64,000 bases of DNA from Paraglaciecola sp. L3A3 (GTDB lineage: Bacteria > Pseudomonadota > Gammaproteobacteria > Enterobacterales > Alteromonadaceae). The stretch's first letter is position 1, and each line of letters opens with the position of its first letter. The position numbers were made by a program, and so were the translations under genes. Positions 55,878 to 64,000 of this stretch are shown in pieces. The DNA lies in the NCBI RefSeq assembly GCF_009796765.1, contig NZ_CP047023.1, positions 5,067,501 through 5,131,500 on the forward strand. Reading direction: 5' to 3'. The notes beneath the pieces were generated by a model. The model was not told where the DNA came from. It ran no database searches and saw nothing but the letters and a program-made list of their open reading frames with translations.

Positions 55878-57173
55878 ATGACACTTTCAACCGCACATTC
55901 CGTTTCACCTAACTCTACACATTACACTGTTATTGTTGTGGGTTCAGGGCAAGCAGGTATGTCTATGAGCTATCACTTAAAGCAAGAAAACGTTTCTCAC
56001 TTAGTGATTGAAAAAAACAATGAAATTGCTTACAACTGGAAAAACGAACGTTGGGATGAATTTTGTTTAGTCACACCTAATTGGCAATGCCAACTGCCCG
56101 GTCACCACTATCAAGGTGATGATCCAGATGGCTTTATGGTTAAAGAGCAAATAGTTGACTATTTACAGTCTTATTTCGATTCATTTAAACCACCTGTTGT
56201 GTTTAATAGCGTGGTTAGCTCTATTACCAAAGTTGACGGGCTTTTTCATGTAGAAACTGACAACAAGGGTGTTAAAAATCATTATACCGCTGAACAAGTG
56301 GTACTTGCTTCTGGCAGTTATCATCAAGCATTTTTTCTACCCGCAGCCAAAAACATGCCAGCCAAGATAAAGCATGTTCATTCACGTGATTATAAAAATG
56401 CCGCGTCATTACCCGAAGGTGACGTGATGGTAGTGGGCACAGGTCAAAGCGGCGCACAAATAGCCGAAGATCTTCATTTGCAAGGGCGAAAGGTACACCT
56501 ATGCGTGGGCAGTGCTCCACGAGTCAATAGACGTTACCGCGGCAAAGATGTTGTGCAGTGGCTTGAAGATATGAACTACTACAACACAACTATCGACAAA
56601 CACCCTGACGGTGCGAATGCCCCTCATTCAACTAATCATTATGTAACCGGAAGAGATGGTGGCAGAGATTTGAATTTGCGTATTTTTGCTGAACAAGGCA
56701 TGCAACTTTATGGACAACTGGGTCCTGTTCAAAATGGCGTAGCCACCTTTGTAGATGATCTAGCGAAACATTTAGATGCAGCTGATGATTCAGCTAAACG
56801 TATTACTGACAAAATTGAAGAGTATATTCAGCTTAATCATATTGAAGCACCCGCTGATGATAATGTGCACTCAAACTACCTACCCGACTCACCTGCAGTA
56901 CTTGATATGAATACCAGTAATATCAGCACTGTCATTTGGGCCACTGGTTTTAGAATGAACTTCAACTGGGTTAAATTACCAGCTTTTGATGAGCGAGGCT
57001 TACCTTTGGAAAAACGTGGGGTTAGTCCTGTCGATGGCTTATATTTCTTGGGCTTAAATTGGATGAATACATGGGGATCGGGCCGGTTTTTCCATGTAGG
57101 CCGAGATGCTGAATTTCTAAAGGAGCAAATTTTGCAGAATCAAAAAATTCAAGAAGAGTTACTATCTGCATAA
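55878..57173 (+). CDS. MSMEG_0569-family flavin-dependent oxidoreductase
   Basis: A 431-residue flavoprotein monooxygenase-like enzyme. The FAD motif is VIVVGSGQAGMSMSYHL, a second Rossmann motif is VMVVGTGQSGAQIAEDLHLQG for NAD(P)H, and ATGFRMNFNW is the ATG-type motif of this superfamily. Last gene of the cluster. It may oxidise a nitrogen or carbon compound made by the upstream enzymes, but no reaction is proven. An AAGGAG ribosome binding site precedes the ATG. Confidence 0.92.
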   Translation: MTLSTAHSVSPNSTHYTVIVVGSGQAGMSMSYHLKQENVSHLVIEKNNEIAYNWKNERWDEFCLVTPNWQCQLPGHHYQGDDPDGFMVKEQIVDYLQSYFDSFKPPVVFNSVVSSITKVDGLFHVETDNKGVKNHYTAEQVVLASGSYHQAFFLPAAKNMPAKIKHVHSRDYKNAASLPEGDVMVVGTGQSGAQIAEDLHLQGRKVHLCVGSAPRVNRRYRGKDVVQWLEDMNYYNTTIDKHPDGANAPHSTNHYVTGRDGGRDLNLRIFAEQGMQLYGQLGPVQNGVATFVDDLAKHLDAADDSAKRITDKIEEYIQLNHIEAPADDNVHSNYLPDSPAVLDMNTSNISTVIWATGFRMNFNWVKLPAFDERGLPLEKRGVSPVDGLYFLGLNWMNTWGSGRFFHVGRDAEFLKEQILQNQKIQEELLSA

Positions 57174-57227
57174 ACTCATTTCACTCTTAGATAATTGAAA
57201 GGCTTCAAACTTAGTCATCTACACTAC

Positions 57228-57265
57228 CTATGGTTCATACTATTTAAAAATAATATGAACCATAG
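57228..57265. repeat. Perfect 12-bp inverted repeat after the Nit1C cluster
   Basis: CTATGGTTCATA (57228-57239) and TATGAACCATAG (57254-57265) are perfectly complementary around an AT-only 14-base spacer apart from one C. It lies 55 bases after the flavoprotein stop and may end the operon, although no T-tract follows. Confidence 0.6.
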
Positions 57266-57553
57266 CAACTGGTCACTTCGATCTAAGAAATTGCACTTAT
57301 TATGTTAATCTAAGATTGTTATTTTTGAGTCTTATTAAAAGTAACGAGTGCCGCAAGTATACCTTATAAACCCCGTATGCGACCGCCAAGAATAGAGAAA
57401 GGTAAAATAACGCAGAAAGCAGTTACCGAGATAGCTGTGAACCAAGTGAATGGTCTTGCAAGCTAAGCACATACCATGTCGCGAAGCGATGCACTATTTG
57501 CGCAGAACATTCCCCATAAACGCAGCGCATAAGTGGCGCTGCACATAGGTCAT
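57266..57553. other. Gene-free stretch between the Nit1C cluster and ilvA
   Basis: About 290 bases. GCAGCGC (57522-57528) and GCGCTGC (57536-57542) form a hairpin just after the ilvA stop in minus-strand reading; the following T content is low, so termination is uncertain. A 29-codon ATG frame at 57377-57466 has no ribosome binding site and is not called. Confidence 0.4.
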
Positions 57554-59107
57554 CTACTCTGCAAACACGCCATTCAAATCAGATAAGAAAAACTTGTAGG
57601 CTGGGTTATTGGTTTGTTCTTGGTATTGATAACCCAATTTAGCCAAGTGCTGATCAAACTCAGCTCGTTGCTCGTCAGCAATATCAAAACCAGCTAAAAC
57701 TAACCCTTCGGCAGCACCGTGATTACGGTAGTGGAATAGGGTGATGTTCCAAGTTTCGCCAAGGGTATTTAAGAACTTCATTAACGCACCTGGGTGTTCT
57801 GGAAATTCAAAAGAAAATAGCTTTTCGGTCAACAAACTAGGGGGGCGACCGCCTACCATATAACGCACATGTAACTTAGCCATTTCATTATCAGACAAAT
57901 CAAAGCACTGATAGCCTTGTTGATTTAGCTTGTCACTTAGCTCTACGTATTCTTTTTTGCCTTCACGTAATTTAATGCCAACAAAAATGTGCGCTTCACG
58001 ATCTGTTGAATATCGATAATTAAACTCGGTAATAGCACGACCGCCTAATACATCACAAAATGCTTTAAATGCTCCTTTACGCTCTGGAATTTTCACAGCT
58101 AGAACGGCTTCTTTTTGCTCACCTAATTCACAACGTTCCGACACATACCTAAGGGTATGAAAGTTGATATTGGCACCACATAAAATACCGCCAAACTTTT
58201 TGCCTGTCATTGGATGCGTTTTTAAGTATTTACGAATACCGGCTACAGACAAAGCACCGGCAGGCTCAGCAATTACCCGGGTATCATCAAAAATATCTTT
58301 GATTGCAGCACAAATTTCGTCAGTGCTAACTGTGATCACTTCATCGACATATTGCTGGCATAAACGAAAGGGTTCTTCGCCGATAATTTTCACGGCTACA
58401 CCGTCAGCAAAAATTCCCACATGATTCAAAGGTACAGGTTTGCCTGCTTGCATAGCCGCTTGTAAACAAGCTGACTCTTCAGACTCAACGGCAATAATTT
58501 TTAAATCAGGCTTAAGCTGTTTTAAAAATACCGCGATACCCGAAATTAAGCCGCCGCCGCCCACTGCGATGAATAAGGTATCGAGATCAGGGTTTTGTTC
58601 TAGTAGTTCACGGCCAATTGTACCTTGACCAGCAATGACATCAGGGTCATCAAAGGGCGCAACCATGGTATAACCAAATTCTTGCGACAGGCGTAAAGCT
58701 TCATCTTTGGCTTGGTCAAAACTGGTGCCGTGTAAAACTACCTTGGCATATTCGCCGCCCAGCTCACGAACCGCTTCAACTTTAATGTCGGGTGCGGTTT
58801 CAGGCATGACGATAGTCGCCATAATTTTTTTACGTTTTGCAGAATAAGCCACACCTTGGGCATGATTGCCAGCAGAAGACGCCACTACGCCCGCTTTTAA
58901 CTGCTCATCGGTTAATTGACTGAGTTTGTTATAGGCGCCACGTAATTTAAAAGACTTAACAGGTTGTTGGTCTTCACGCTTCAGCCAAATCTCATTACCT
59001 AAAGAAGCAGACAGCTTATCTAATTTTTGCAAATCAGAGTTCACCGCCACATCATAAACGGGCGACAATAAAATACGCTTTAAATAATCATTGGCTGAAA
59101 GTGTCAT
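57554..59107 (-). CDS. ilvA: Threonine ammonia-lyase, biosynthetic
   Basis: PLP enzyme converting threonine to 2-oxobutyrate, the first step of isoleucine synthesis. The 517 residues match E. coli IlvA (514). PLP lysine K54 is in PVKSFKLRGAYN and the phosphate loop in AVGGGGLISG. Two ACT-like regulatory domains occupy about 335-510, which bind isoleucine and valine in the family. It directly follows ilvD with no gap, so ilvDA are co-transcribed. Confidence 0.96.
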   Translation of the reverse strand: MTLSANDYLKRILLSPVYDVAVNSDLQKLDKLSASLGNEIWLKREDQQPVKSFKLRGAYNKLSQLTDEQLKAGVVASSAGNHAQGVAYSAKRKKIMATIVMPETAPDIKVEAVRELGGEYAKVVLHGTSFDQAKDEALRLSQEFGYTMVAPFDDPDVIAGQGTIGRELLEQNPDLDTLFIAVGGGGLISGIAVFLKQLKPDLKIIAVESEESACLQAAMQAGKPVPLNHVGIFADGVAVKIIGEEPFRLCQQYVDEVITVSTDEICAAIKDIFDDTRVIAEPAGALSVAGIRKYLKTHPMTGKKFGGILCGANINFHTLRYVSERCELGEQKEAVLAVKIPERKGAFKAFCDVLGGRAITEFNYRYSTDREAHIFVGIKLREGKKEYVELSDKLNQQGYQCFDLSDNEMAKLHVRYMVGGRPPSLLTEKLFSFEFPEHPGALMKFLNTLGETWNITLFHYRNHGAAEGLVLAGFDIADEQRAEFDQHLAKLGYQYQEQTNNPAYKFFLSDLNGVFAE

Positions 59108-60955
59108 TTAATCTTCCAACATAGAGGCGTCACGTACTGCGCCTTTATCTGCACTAGTAGCCAATAAAGCATAAGCTTTAAGGGCTAAGGAAACTTTACG
59201 CACGCGAGTTGCAGGTTTCCAAGGTCTAGCACTGTTATTCATATCGTCACGTCTAGTTTGTAAATCAGCGTCACTAATATCAATGCCAATCTTACGATTT
59301 GGGATATCGATTAAGATAGTGTCACCTTCTTCAACTAAACCAATACCACCTTGGCTAGCCGCTTCTGGCGCACAGTGACCAATAGACAAACCTGAAGTTC
59401 CACCTGAGAATCGACCATCAGTGATTAATGCACATTCTTTGCCTAAACCTTTAGCTTTTAAGTAGGTGGTTGGGTATAACATTTCTTGCATACCAGGACC
59501 GCCTTTAGGGCCTTCGTAACGAATAATCACTACATCACCTGCAACGATTTTATCAGACAAAATAGCTTCACAAGCTGTGTCTTGGCTTTCAAAAATACGC
59601 GCACGGCCAGTAAACTTGTGAATAGATTCATCTACGCCAGCCGTTTTAACAATACAGCCATTTTCAGCAATATTGCCAAATAAGACAGCTAAGCCACCTT
59701 CTTCGCTAAATGAATTGGCACGGTTACGGATACAACCATTCTCACGGTCGGTATCAGCAGTTGGCCAGCGACAATTTTGGCTAAAAGCTTTGGTAGTACG
59801 AATACCAGCAGGGCCAGCTTTATAAAACTCAAGTGCTTTTTCGTTAGCTGGATTAGTAATATCCCACTCACCTATCACTTCACCTAGCGTTTTACCTAAT
59901 ACGTGGGGAGTATCAGGGTGTAACAATCCAGCACGGTTTAATTCAGCTAAAATCCCTAATACACCACCAGCACGATGCACATCTTCCATATGGTATTGTG
60001 GAGTGGATGGAGCAACTTTACACAAATGTGGCACCTTACGAGACAGCCTATCTATATCTTCTAAGGTAAAGGGCACTTCACCTTCAACGGCTGCGGCCAA
60101 TAAATGAAGAATCGTATTAGTTGACCCGCCCATGGCGATATCCAAGGTCATAGCATTTTCGAAAGCTTTAAAGTTCGCAATGTTACGCGGCAAAACAGAC
60201 TCGTCGTCTTCTTCGTAATAACGACGACATAGCTCAACAATTTGTGAACCTGCTTGTTTAAATAAACCTTCACGGTCGGCGTGAGTCGCCAACATAGAAC
60301 CATTACCAGGCAAAGATAAACCAAGGGCTTCGGTTAAGCAGTTCATTGAGTTTGCCGTAAACATACCAGAACATGAACCACAAGTAGGACACGCCGAACG
60401 TTCAACTTGCTCACTGTCTGCGTCAGTTACATTATCATCAACACCAGCAACCATAGCGTCAACCAAATCTAGTTTGATGATTTGGTCTGAAAGCTTGGTT
60501 TTTCCGGCTTCCATTGGTCCACCAGAAACAAAAATAACTGGCACATTTAAGCGCATCGACGCCATTAACATGCCTGGAGTTATTTTGTCGCAGTTTGAGA
60601 TACACACGATTGCGTCTGCACAGTGAGCATTAACCATATATTCCACTGCATCAGCAATGATTTCACGTGAAGGTAAGCTGTATAACATACCGCTATGGCC
60701 CATAGCGATTCCGTCGTCTACAGCAATAGTGTTAAATTCTTTGGCTACACCGCCAGCTTCTTCAATGCTACGGGCTACCAATTGGCCCATATCTTTTAAA
60801 TGTACGTGGCCCGGCACAAACTGGGTAAATGAGTTAGAGACGGCTATGATCGGCTTATGGAAATCGCCGTCTTTCATACCTGTGGCGCGCCATAAAGCTC
60901 TGGCACCCGCCATATTACGCCCTTGTGTTGTGGTAGCTGATCTTAACTTTGGCAT
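59108..60955 (-). CDS. ilvD: Dihydroxy-acid dehydratase
   Basis: The 615-residue Fe-S enzyme that dehydrates dihydroxy acids in valine and isoleucine synthesis. Cluster cysteines are in [14 protein letters not shown] and [20 protein letters not shown]. Other family motifs are [21 protein letters not shown] and [13 protein letters not shown]. First gene of the minus-strand ilvDA unit. The 400-base leader region carries attenuator-like elements. Confidence 0.97.
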   Translation of the reverse strand: MPKLRSATTTQGRNMAGARALWRATGMKDGDFHKPIIAVSNSFTQFVPGHVHLKDMGQLVARSIEEAGGVAKEFNTIAVDDGIAMGHSGMLYSLPSREIIADAVEYMVNAHCADAIVCISNCDKITPGMLMASMRLNVPVIFVSGGPMEAGKTKLSDQIIKLDLVDAMVAGVDDNVTDADSEQVERSACPTCGSCSGMFTANSMNCLTEALGLSLPGNGSMLATHADREGLFKQAGSQIVELCRRYYEEDDESVLPRNIANFKAFENAMTLDIAMGGSTNTILHLLAAAVEGEVPFTLEDIDRLSRKVPHLCKVAPSTPQYHMEDVHRAGGVLGILAELNRAGLLHPDTPHVLGKTLGEVIGEWDITNPANEKALEFYKAGPAGIRTTKAFSQNCRWPTADTDRENGCIRNRANSFSEEGGLAVLFGNIAENGCIVKTAGVDESIHKFTGRARIFESQDTACEAILSDKIVAGDVVIIRYEGPKGGPGMQEMLYPTTYLKAKGLGKECALITDGRFSGGTSGLSIGHCAPEAASQGGIGLVEEGDTILIDIPNRKIGIDISDADLQTRRDDMNNSARPWKPATRVRKVSLALKAYALLATSADKGAVRDASMLED

Positions 60956-61116
60956 TGTTTTTTACTCTTCAATTTGGTGGTTTCTGTAACGGTATAACCA
61001 ACCATTACCATTTAAAACGGTTAACTATATATAATGAATCATACAGGAATTCATAGGATCTAAGAATTCGAGATTGTTATACAATATGTAAACTTTGCTA
61101 ATTTTTCTTTTATAAA

Positions 61117-61149
61117 CGAAAAACCCCCGAACTAAGTACAGGGGGTTTT
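61117..61149 (-). terminator. Attenuator-like terminator ahead of ilvD
   Basis: CCCCC (61124-61128 in + numbering) pairs with GGGGG (61141-61145), extended by AAA/TTT, with a 12-base loop. On the minus strand it is followed by TTTTTCG. It lies about 165 bases before ilvD, inside its leader and with no minus-strand gene upstream, so it is best read as an attenuator. Confidence 0.7.
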
Positions 61150-61154
61150 AGTCA

Positions 61155-61171
61155 TTTGATTGAAAATCAAA
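61155..61171 (-). promoter_or_regulatory. Hairpin between leader peptide and attenuator
   Basis: TTTGATT (61155-61161) and AATCAAA (61165-61171) form a perfect 7-bp stem with a GAA loop. It sits between the mini-ORF and the terminator and could be the pause or competing structure of an attenuator. Confidence 0.45.
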
Positions 61172-61172
61172 G

Positions 61173-61199
61173 CTAAATCCACAGTATAATAATCAACAC
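61173..61199 (-). CDS. Candidate ilvDA leader peptide
   Basis: A GTG-initiated mini-ORF of eight codons, VLIIILWI then TAG. Six of the eight residues are Ile or Leu and one is Val, which fits control by branched-chain amino acid supply. It is 24 bases from the terminator stem. The ribosome binding site is weak, so translation is doubtful. A second mini-ORF farther up, MLPILI (61272-61292), is an alternative. Confidence 0.35.
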   Translation of the reverse strand: MLIIILWI

Positions 61200-61354
61200 T
61201 ATGGTTTGATAAATATTAATCAGCTTTAGAAAAGAATTGAGTATCTATATCATTAAGCTTGTTAGAATTATCTAGATCAGTATTGGTAACATGAAGAGAA
61301 TATGCTGATCAAGACTTATTATTTTTAACTCACAAAAGATGTTTGAAGGCGCAT

Positions 61355-61984
61355 ATGTTTACTTGGTTACATTGGATTGATCTAGCGGGTGTTGCAGTAT
61401 TTGCTATCGCCGGCACATTAATGGCGTACAAAAAACATATGGATGGTTTTGGCGTTGTGGTGCTGGCAGCTGTTACCGCTGTAGGCGGTGGCACATTTAG
61501 AGATATGATTTTAGATTTGCCCGTGTTTTGGGTACAAGATCCTAGTTTTTTCTATGTCATTATTATTGCCGCTTTCGTCACCATAATTTGGTTACGTACT
61601 CGCAATACTTTTCCCATCAAATATTTACTGTTTGCCGATGCAGTTGGCATCGCATTTTTTAATGTAATGGGTTGCCACAAAGCCTTAACTTATGGTGCAT
61701 CGCCCCTTATAGCCATTGTGTTAGGCACTATGACTGGCGTGTTTGGAGGCTTAATTCGCGATGTGATATGTCGTGAAATTCCTTTAGTTTTAAGAGGTGA
61801 ACTATACGCTACAACCTGTATTTTAGGTGGTATAGCATATATGTTATCTATTTACTTTGAGTTGAATACCCAAATATGTATGATCGCCGGATTTGTTGTC
61901 ACCTTAACCGTTCGTTTAAGTGCCATGAAATGGAATTGGAACCTGCCAGTCTTTAACCCTCATGATCCGGTAAAAGACGAATAG
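61355..61984 (+). CDS. TRIC-family cation channel protein (YadS-like)
   Basis: A 209-residue, seven-helix membrane protein with two UPF0126/TRIC repeats: GVAVFAIAGTLMAYKKHMDGFGV with VGGGTFRDMIL, and YLLFADAVGIAFFNVMGCHK with VFGGLIRDVICREIPLVL. Prokaryotic members form trimeric monovalent-cation channels. I chose the ATG at 61355, preceded by GAAGG; the upstream TTG at 61343 would overlap that site. Confidence 0.88.
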   Translation: MFTWLHWIDLAGVAVFAIAGTLMAYKKHMDGFGVVVLAAVTAVGGGTFRDMILDLPVFWVQDPSFFYVIIIAAFVTIIWLRTRNTFPIKYLLFADAVGIAFFNVMGCHKALTYGASPLIAIVLGTMTGVFGGLIRDVICREIPLVLRGELYATTCILGGIAYMLSIYFELNTQICMIAGFVVTLTVRLSAMKWNWNLPVFNPHDPVKDE

Positions 61985-62136
61985 AGCAAGGCTATCGCTC
62001 TTTGGAGTATGTTTTTACCGTAAGTTGTAGGGTATTGATACAATAGAAATTCCACAATAATCAAAAGCCCCCTAGCAAAATAAAAACTTTTAACTAGATT
62101 TAAAAGTATCCAGTTCAATGCAGATGGAGTTGCAGT

Positions 62137-63651
62137 TTGTCATTAGCCATTGTTTATTCTCGTGCCAGTGTAGGCATAGATGCTCCACTGATTACAGTCG
62201 AAGTCCACTTAGCCAATGGCCTGCCATGTTTTAATTTAGTGGGTTTACCAGAAGCTTCGGTACGGGAAGCCAAAGACAGAGTGCGCAGCGCCTTAATCAA
62301 TTCAGGTTTTGAGTTCCCCGCAAAAAGAATCACAGTCAATTTAGCGCCGGCAGATTTGCCCAAAGAAGGGGGACGTTTTGACTTAGCCATAGCGATAGGT
62401 ATTATTGCCGCGACTTTACAACTACCAAAAGAACAATTAAATAATATTGAGCTGGCTGGCGAGTTAGCTTTATCCGGTGAAATTCGCCCAGTTAAAGGGG
62501 CTTTGCCTTTCACCTATGCCTGTACCCAAGCCAAACGTACAGCCATATTACCTTTTGAAAATGCCGCCGAAGCCTCACTTATTAAGCAAGCACAAATAGT
62601 CCCAGCGACCCAATTATTAGAAGTGTTTAACCATATCAGTGGCCAACAAAGTTTACCTTTTTACCAAATTAAAACCTTAGCTACACTTGCCGAGTATGAA
62701 AATGACTTACAAGATGTAGTTGGCCAAGTTGCAGGTAAACGTGCTTTAGAAATAGCCGCAGCCGGAGGCCATAATTTACTTTTTACTGGGCCTCCAGGTA
62801 CTGGCAAAACCATGTTAGCCAGCCGACTCATTACTATTTTACCTCCCATGACAGACGAAGAAGCCCTTGCCACAGCAGCGGTACATTCTATTGTGGGCAA
62901 AGCTGTCGACCCAGCCACATGGAAACACAGAGCATTTCGTCACCCTCACCACACAAGTTCAGCAGTCGCATTAGTAGGTGGAGGCAGTATTCCCAGACCA
63001 GGAGAGATCAGTCTAGCCCACAATGGTGTATTATTCTTGGACGAGCTTCCTGAATTCGATAAAAAAGTATTAGACGTTTTGCGAGAACCTTTAGAGTCAG
63101 GCACTGTGAGTATTTCCAGAGCCGCTCGCCAAGCCCAATTTCCCGCTCAGTTTCAATTAGTTGCCGCCATGAACCCAAGCCCAACGGGTAGTTTAAACGA
63201 TGGCAGATGTTCTTCAGAACAAATATTACGATACTTAAACCGTATTTCAGGTCCTTTTTTAGACCGCATCGATCTACAAGTCGACGTACCTAAATTAGCC
63301 AACAATGAATTTTCAGAACAAGTAAAAAACCGTGGCGAAACCAGCCAAGTAGTGCGAAAAAGAGTAATCAAAGCATACCAATTACAATTAACTCGATGTG
63401 GTAAAACCAACGCCCAATTAGGCAGTAAAGAAGTACAAAAATATTGTGAATTAACTCAACAAGATCAACAGTTTTTACAACAGGCAGTAGAAAGCCTAGG
63501 TTTATCCTTACGCACTTATCACAGAGTACTCAAAGTCGCTCGCACCATAGCAGATTTAGCAAACCAAAGTAATATACAAAGACAACACTTAGGCGAAGCC
63601 CTTAACTATCGAGCGTTCGACAGAATGTTAGCGCAGTTAACCAATAATTGA
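62137..63651 (+). CDS. comM: ComM/YifB Mg-chelatase-like helicase
   Basis: A 504-residue AAA+ protein. The N-terminal Lon-S5-like domain (YSRASVGIDAPLITVEVHLANG, VNLAPADLPKEGGRFDLAIA) is followed by an AAA+ ATPase (Walker A FTGPPGTGKTMLAS, GVLFLDELPEF Walker B) and a C-terminal domain. ComM is a branch-migration helicase that extends recombination during natural transformation. The start is TTG at 62137 with GGAG 7 bases upstream. Confidence 0.95.
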   Translation: MSLAIVYSRASVGIDAPLITVEVHLANGLPCFNLVGLPEASVREAKDRVRSALINSGFEFPAKRITVNLAPADLPKEGGRFDLAIAIGIIAATLQLPKEQLNNIELAGELALSGEIRPVKGALPFTYACTQAKRTAILPFENAAEASLIKQAQIVPATQLLEVFNHISGQQSLPFYQIKTLATLAEYENDLQDVVGQVAGKRALEIAAAGGHNLLFTGPPGTGKTMLASRLITILPPMTDEEALATAAVHSIVGKAVDPATWKHRAFRHPHHTSSAVALVGGGSIPRPGEISLAHNGVLFLDELPEFDKKVLDVLREPLESGTVSISRAARQAQFPAQFQLVAAMNPSPTGSLNDGRCSSEQILRYLNRISGPFLDRIDLQVDVPKLANNEFSEQVKNRGETSQVVRKRVIKAYQLQLTRCGKTNAQLGSKEVQKYCELTQQDQQFLQQAVESLGLSLRTYHRVLKVARTIADLANQSNIQRQHLGEALNYRAFDRMLAQLTNN

Positions 63652-63728
63652 CGTTAACTATGTGCTGCGTGCACAAGGCATGGCTGCGCTACCGAGAAGA
63701 ATACGAATAAAGCAGGGACAATTTAAAT

Positions 63729-63944
63729 ATGTTAATCGAAATTAATAGCCCCATTTTTAAATGTATAGAAGACAAAAACATATTTTTGTCTCGTTTAAGG
63801 GAATTGCCCAACTTTAGTAAATTACATGTCAACGAGGTTAAATACTATTTAACCTTAACTGGTTCCAAAGCAAAAATGCCCATCACCGAACTTCAAGAAA
63901 TATGTAATATCTGGGGAACAAGCTTTATCACAACTTCTGAATAG
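63729..63944 (+). CDS. Small hypothetical protein
   Basis: A 71-residue soluble protein, helix-rich with basic patches (FLSRLRELPNFSKLHVNEVKYYLTL). No family could be named. It lies 77 bases after comM with no clear terminator between, so it might share its transcript. A weak GGGACA sequence lies before the ATG. Confidence 0.45.
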   Translation: MLIEINSPIFKCIEDKNIFLSRLRELPNFSKLHVNEVKYYLTLTGSKAKMPITELQEICNIWGTSFITTSE

Positions 63945-64000
63945 CTTGGTGGTAATTTGTTAGGCTCTAATCAAGACAACCTCACTTGGCCCAGATTAAC

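Noticed and set aside
57377..57466. Mini-ORF of 29 codons between the Nit1C cluster and ilvA
   Set aside because: No ribosome binding site and no recognisable sequence; too short to support.
1..64000. CRISPR arrays, tRNA or rRNA genes, insertion sequences
   Set aside because: No regularly spaced repeats, cloverleaf with CCA end, rRNA-like stretches or transposase-like proteins were recognised by reading; a dedicated RNA-gene search would be needed to exclude weak cases.

Overview
The window is a chromosomal segment of a marine gammaproteobacterium, most likely an Alteromonadales member close to Paraglaciecola, Glaciecola or Alteromonas. This is inferred from the moderately AT-rich composition, the overall protein character and characteristic gene orders: bioH-comF-nfuA, ilvY divergent from ilvC, and a coxB-coxA-ctaG-coxC block followed by surf1-ctaA-ctaB-sco. 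No rRNA, tRNA, IS element, prophage or CRISPR array was recognised. Genes are dense, in short operons separated by clear hairpin terminators.

Layout. 1-1.6 kb (-): 5' part of a C39-peptidase ABC exporter and its HlyD-type partner, a double-glycine peptide secretion module cut by the window edge. 2.2-4.7 kb (+): proBA. 4.8-11.2 kb: a pRiA4b ORF-3-like protein, a GH24 lysozyme with an SH3 domain, an M20 peptidase, beta-carbonic anhydrase, a Bcr/CflA exporter and small unknown genes. 11.4-14 kb: ilvC and divergent ilvY, then a gene-free stretch carrying a strong minus-strand terminator with no parent gene. 14.6-17.6 kb: greB and tex. 17.6-19 kb: a SprA-related putative metalloprotease and a small partner. 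19-24.6 kb: bioH, comF, nfuA, a MATE exporter, a polysaccharide deacetylase and a GNAT. 24.6-33 kb (-): the aa3-type cytochrome oxidase genes with haem A synthesis and copper-insertion factors. 33.4-42 kb: lexA with SOS boxes, a PQQ sugar dehydrogenase, plsB, a patatin-like lipase, a tandem universal stress protein and a CPA2 antiporter.

42.3-48.2 kb is a catabolic or salvage unit: a LysR regulator divergent from an NCS2 nucleobase permease, an amidohydrolase, a TsgA-like MFS carrier and a nucleoside hydrolase. A decayed 2OG-Fe(II) oxygenase-like gene follows. 48.9-57.2 kb is the most distinctive region, a complete Nit1C cluster. A PAS-PAS-AAA+-Fis sigma-54 activator reads away from seven co-directional genes: a MSMEG_0572-type protein, a nitrilase, a radical SAM enzyme, a GNAT, an AIR-synthase-like protein, a MSMEG_0570-type protein and a flavoprotein. 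A well-formed -24/-12 sigma-54 promoter precedes the first gene. In Pseudomonas this cluster type supports cyanide assimilation, but most of its enzymes have no established chemistry.

57.5-61 kb (-) holds ilvD-ilvA, preceded by what looks like a transcription attenuator (an Ile/Leu-rich mini-ORF, a hairpin and a terminator). 61.3-64 kb holds a TRIC-family channel, comM and a small unknown gene. At least five intergenic copies of a short palindrome related to TAACCTGAATTCAGGTTA are scattered through the window.
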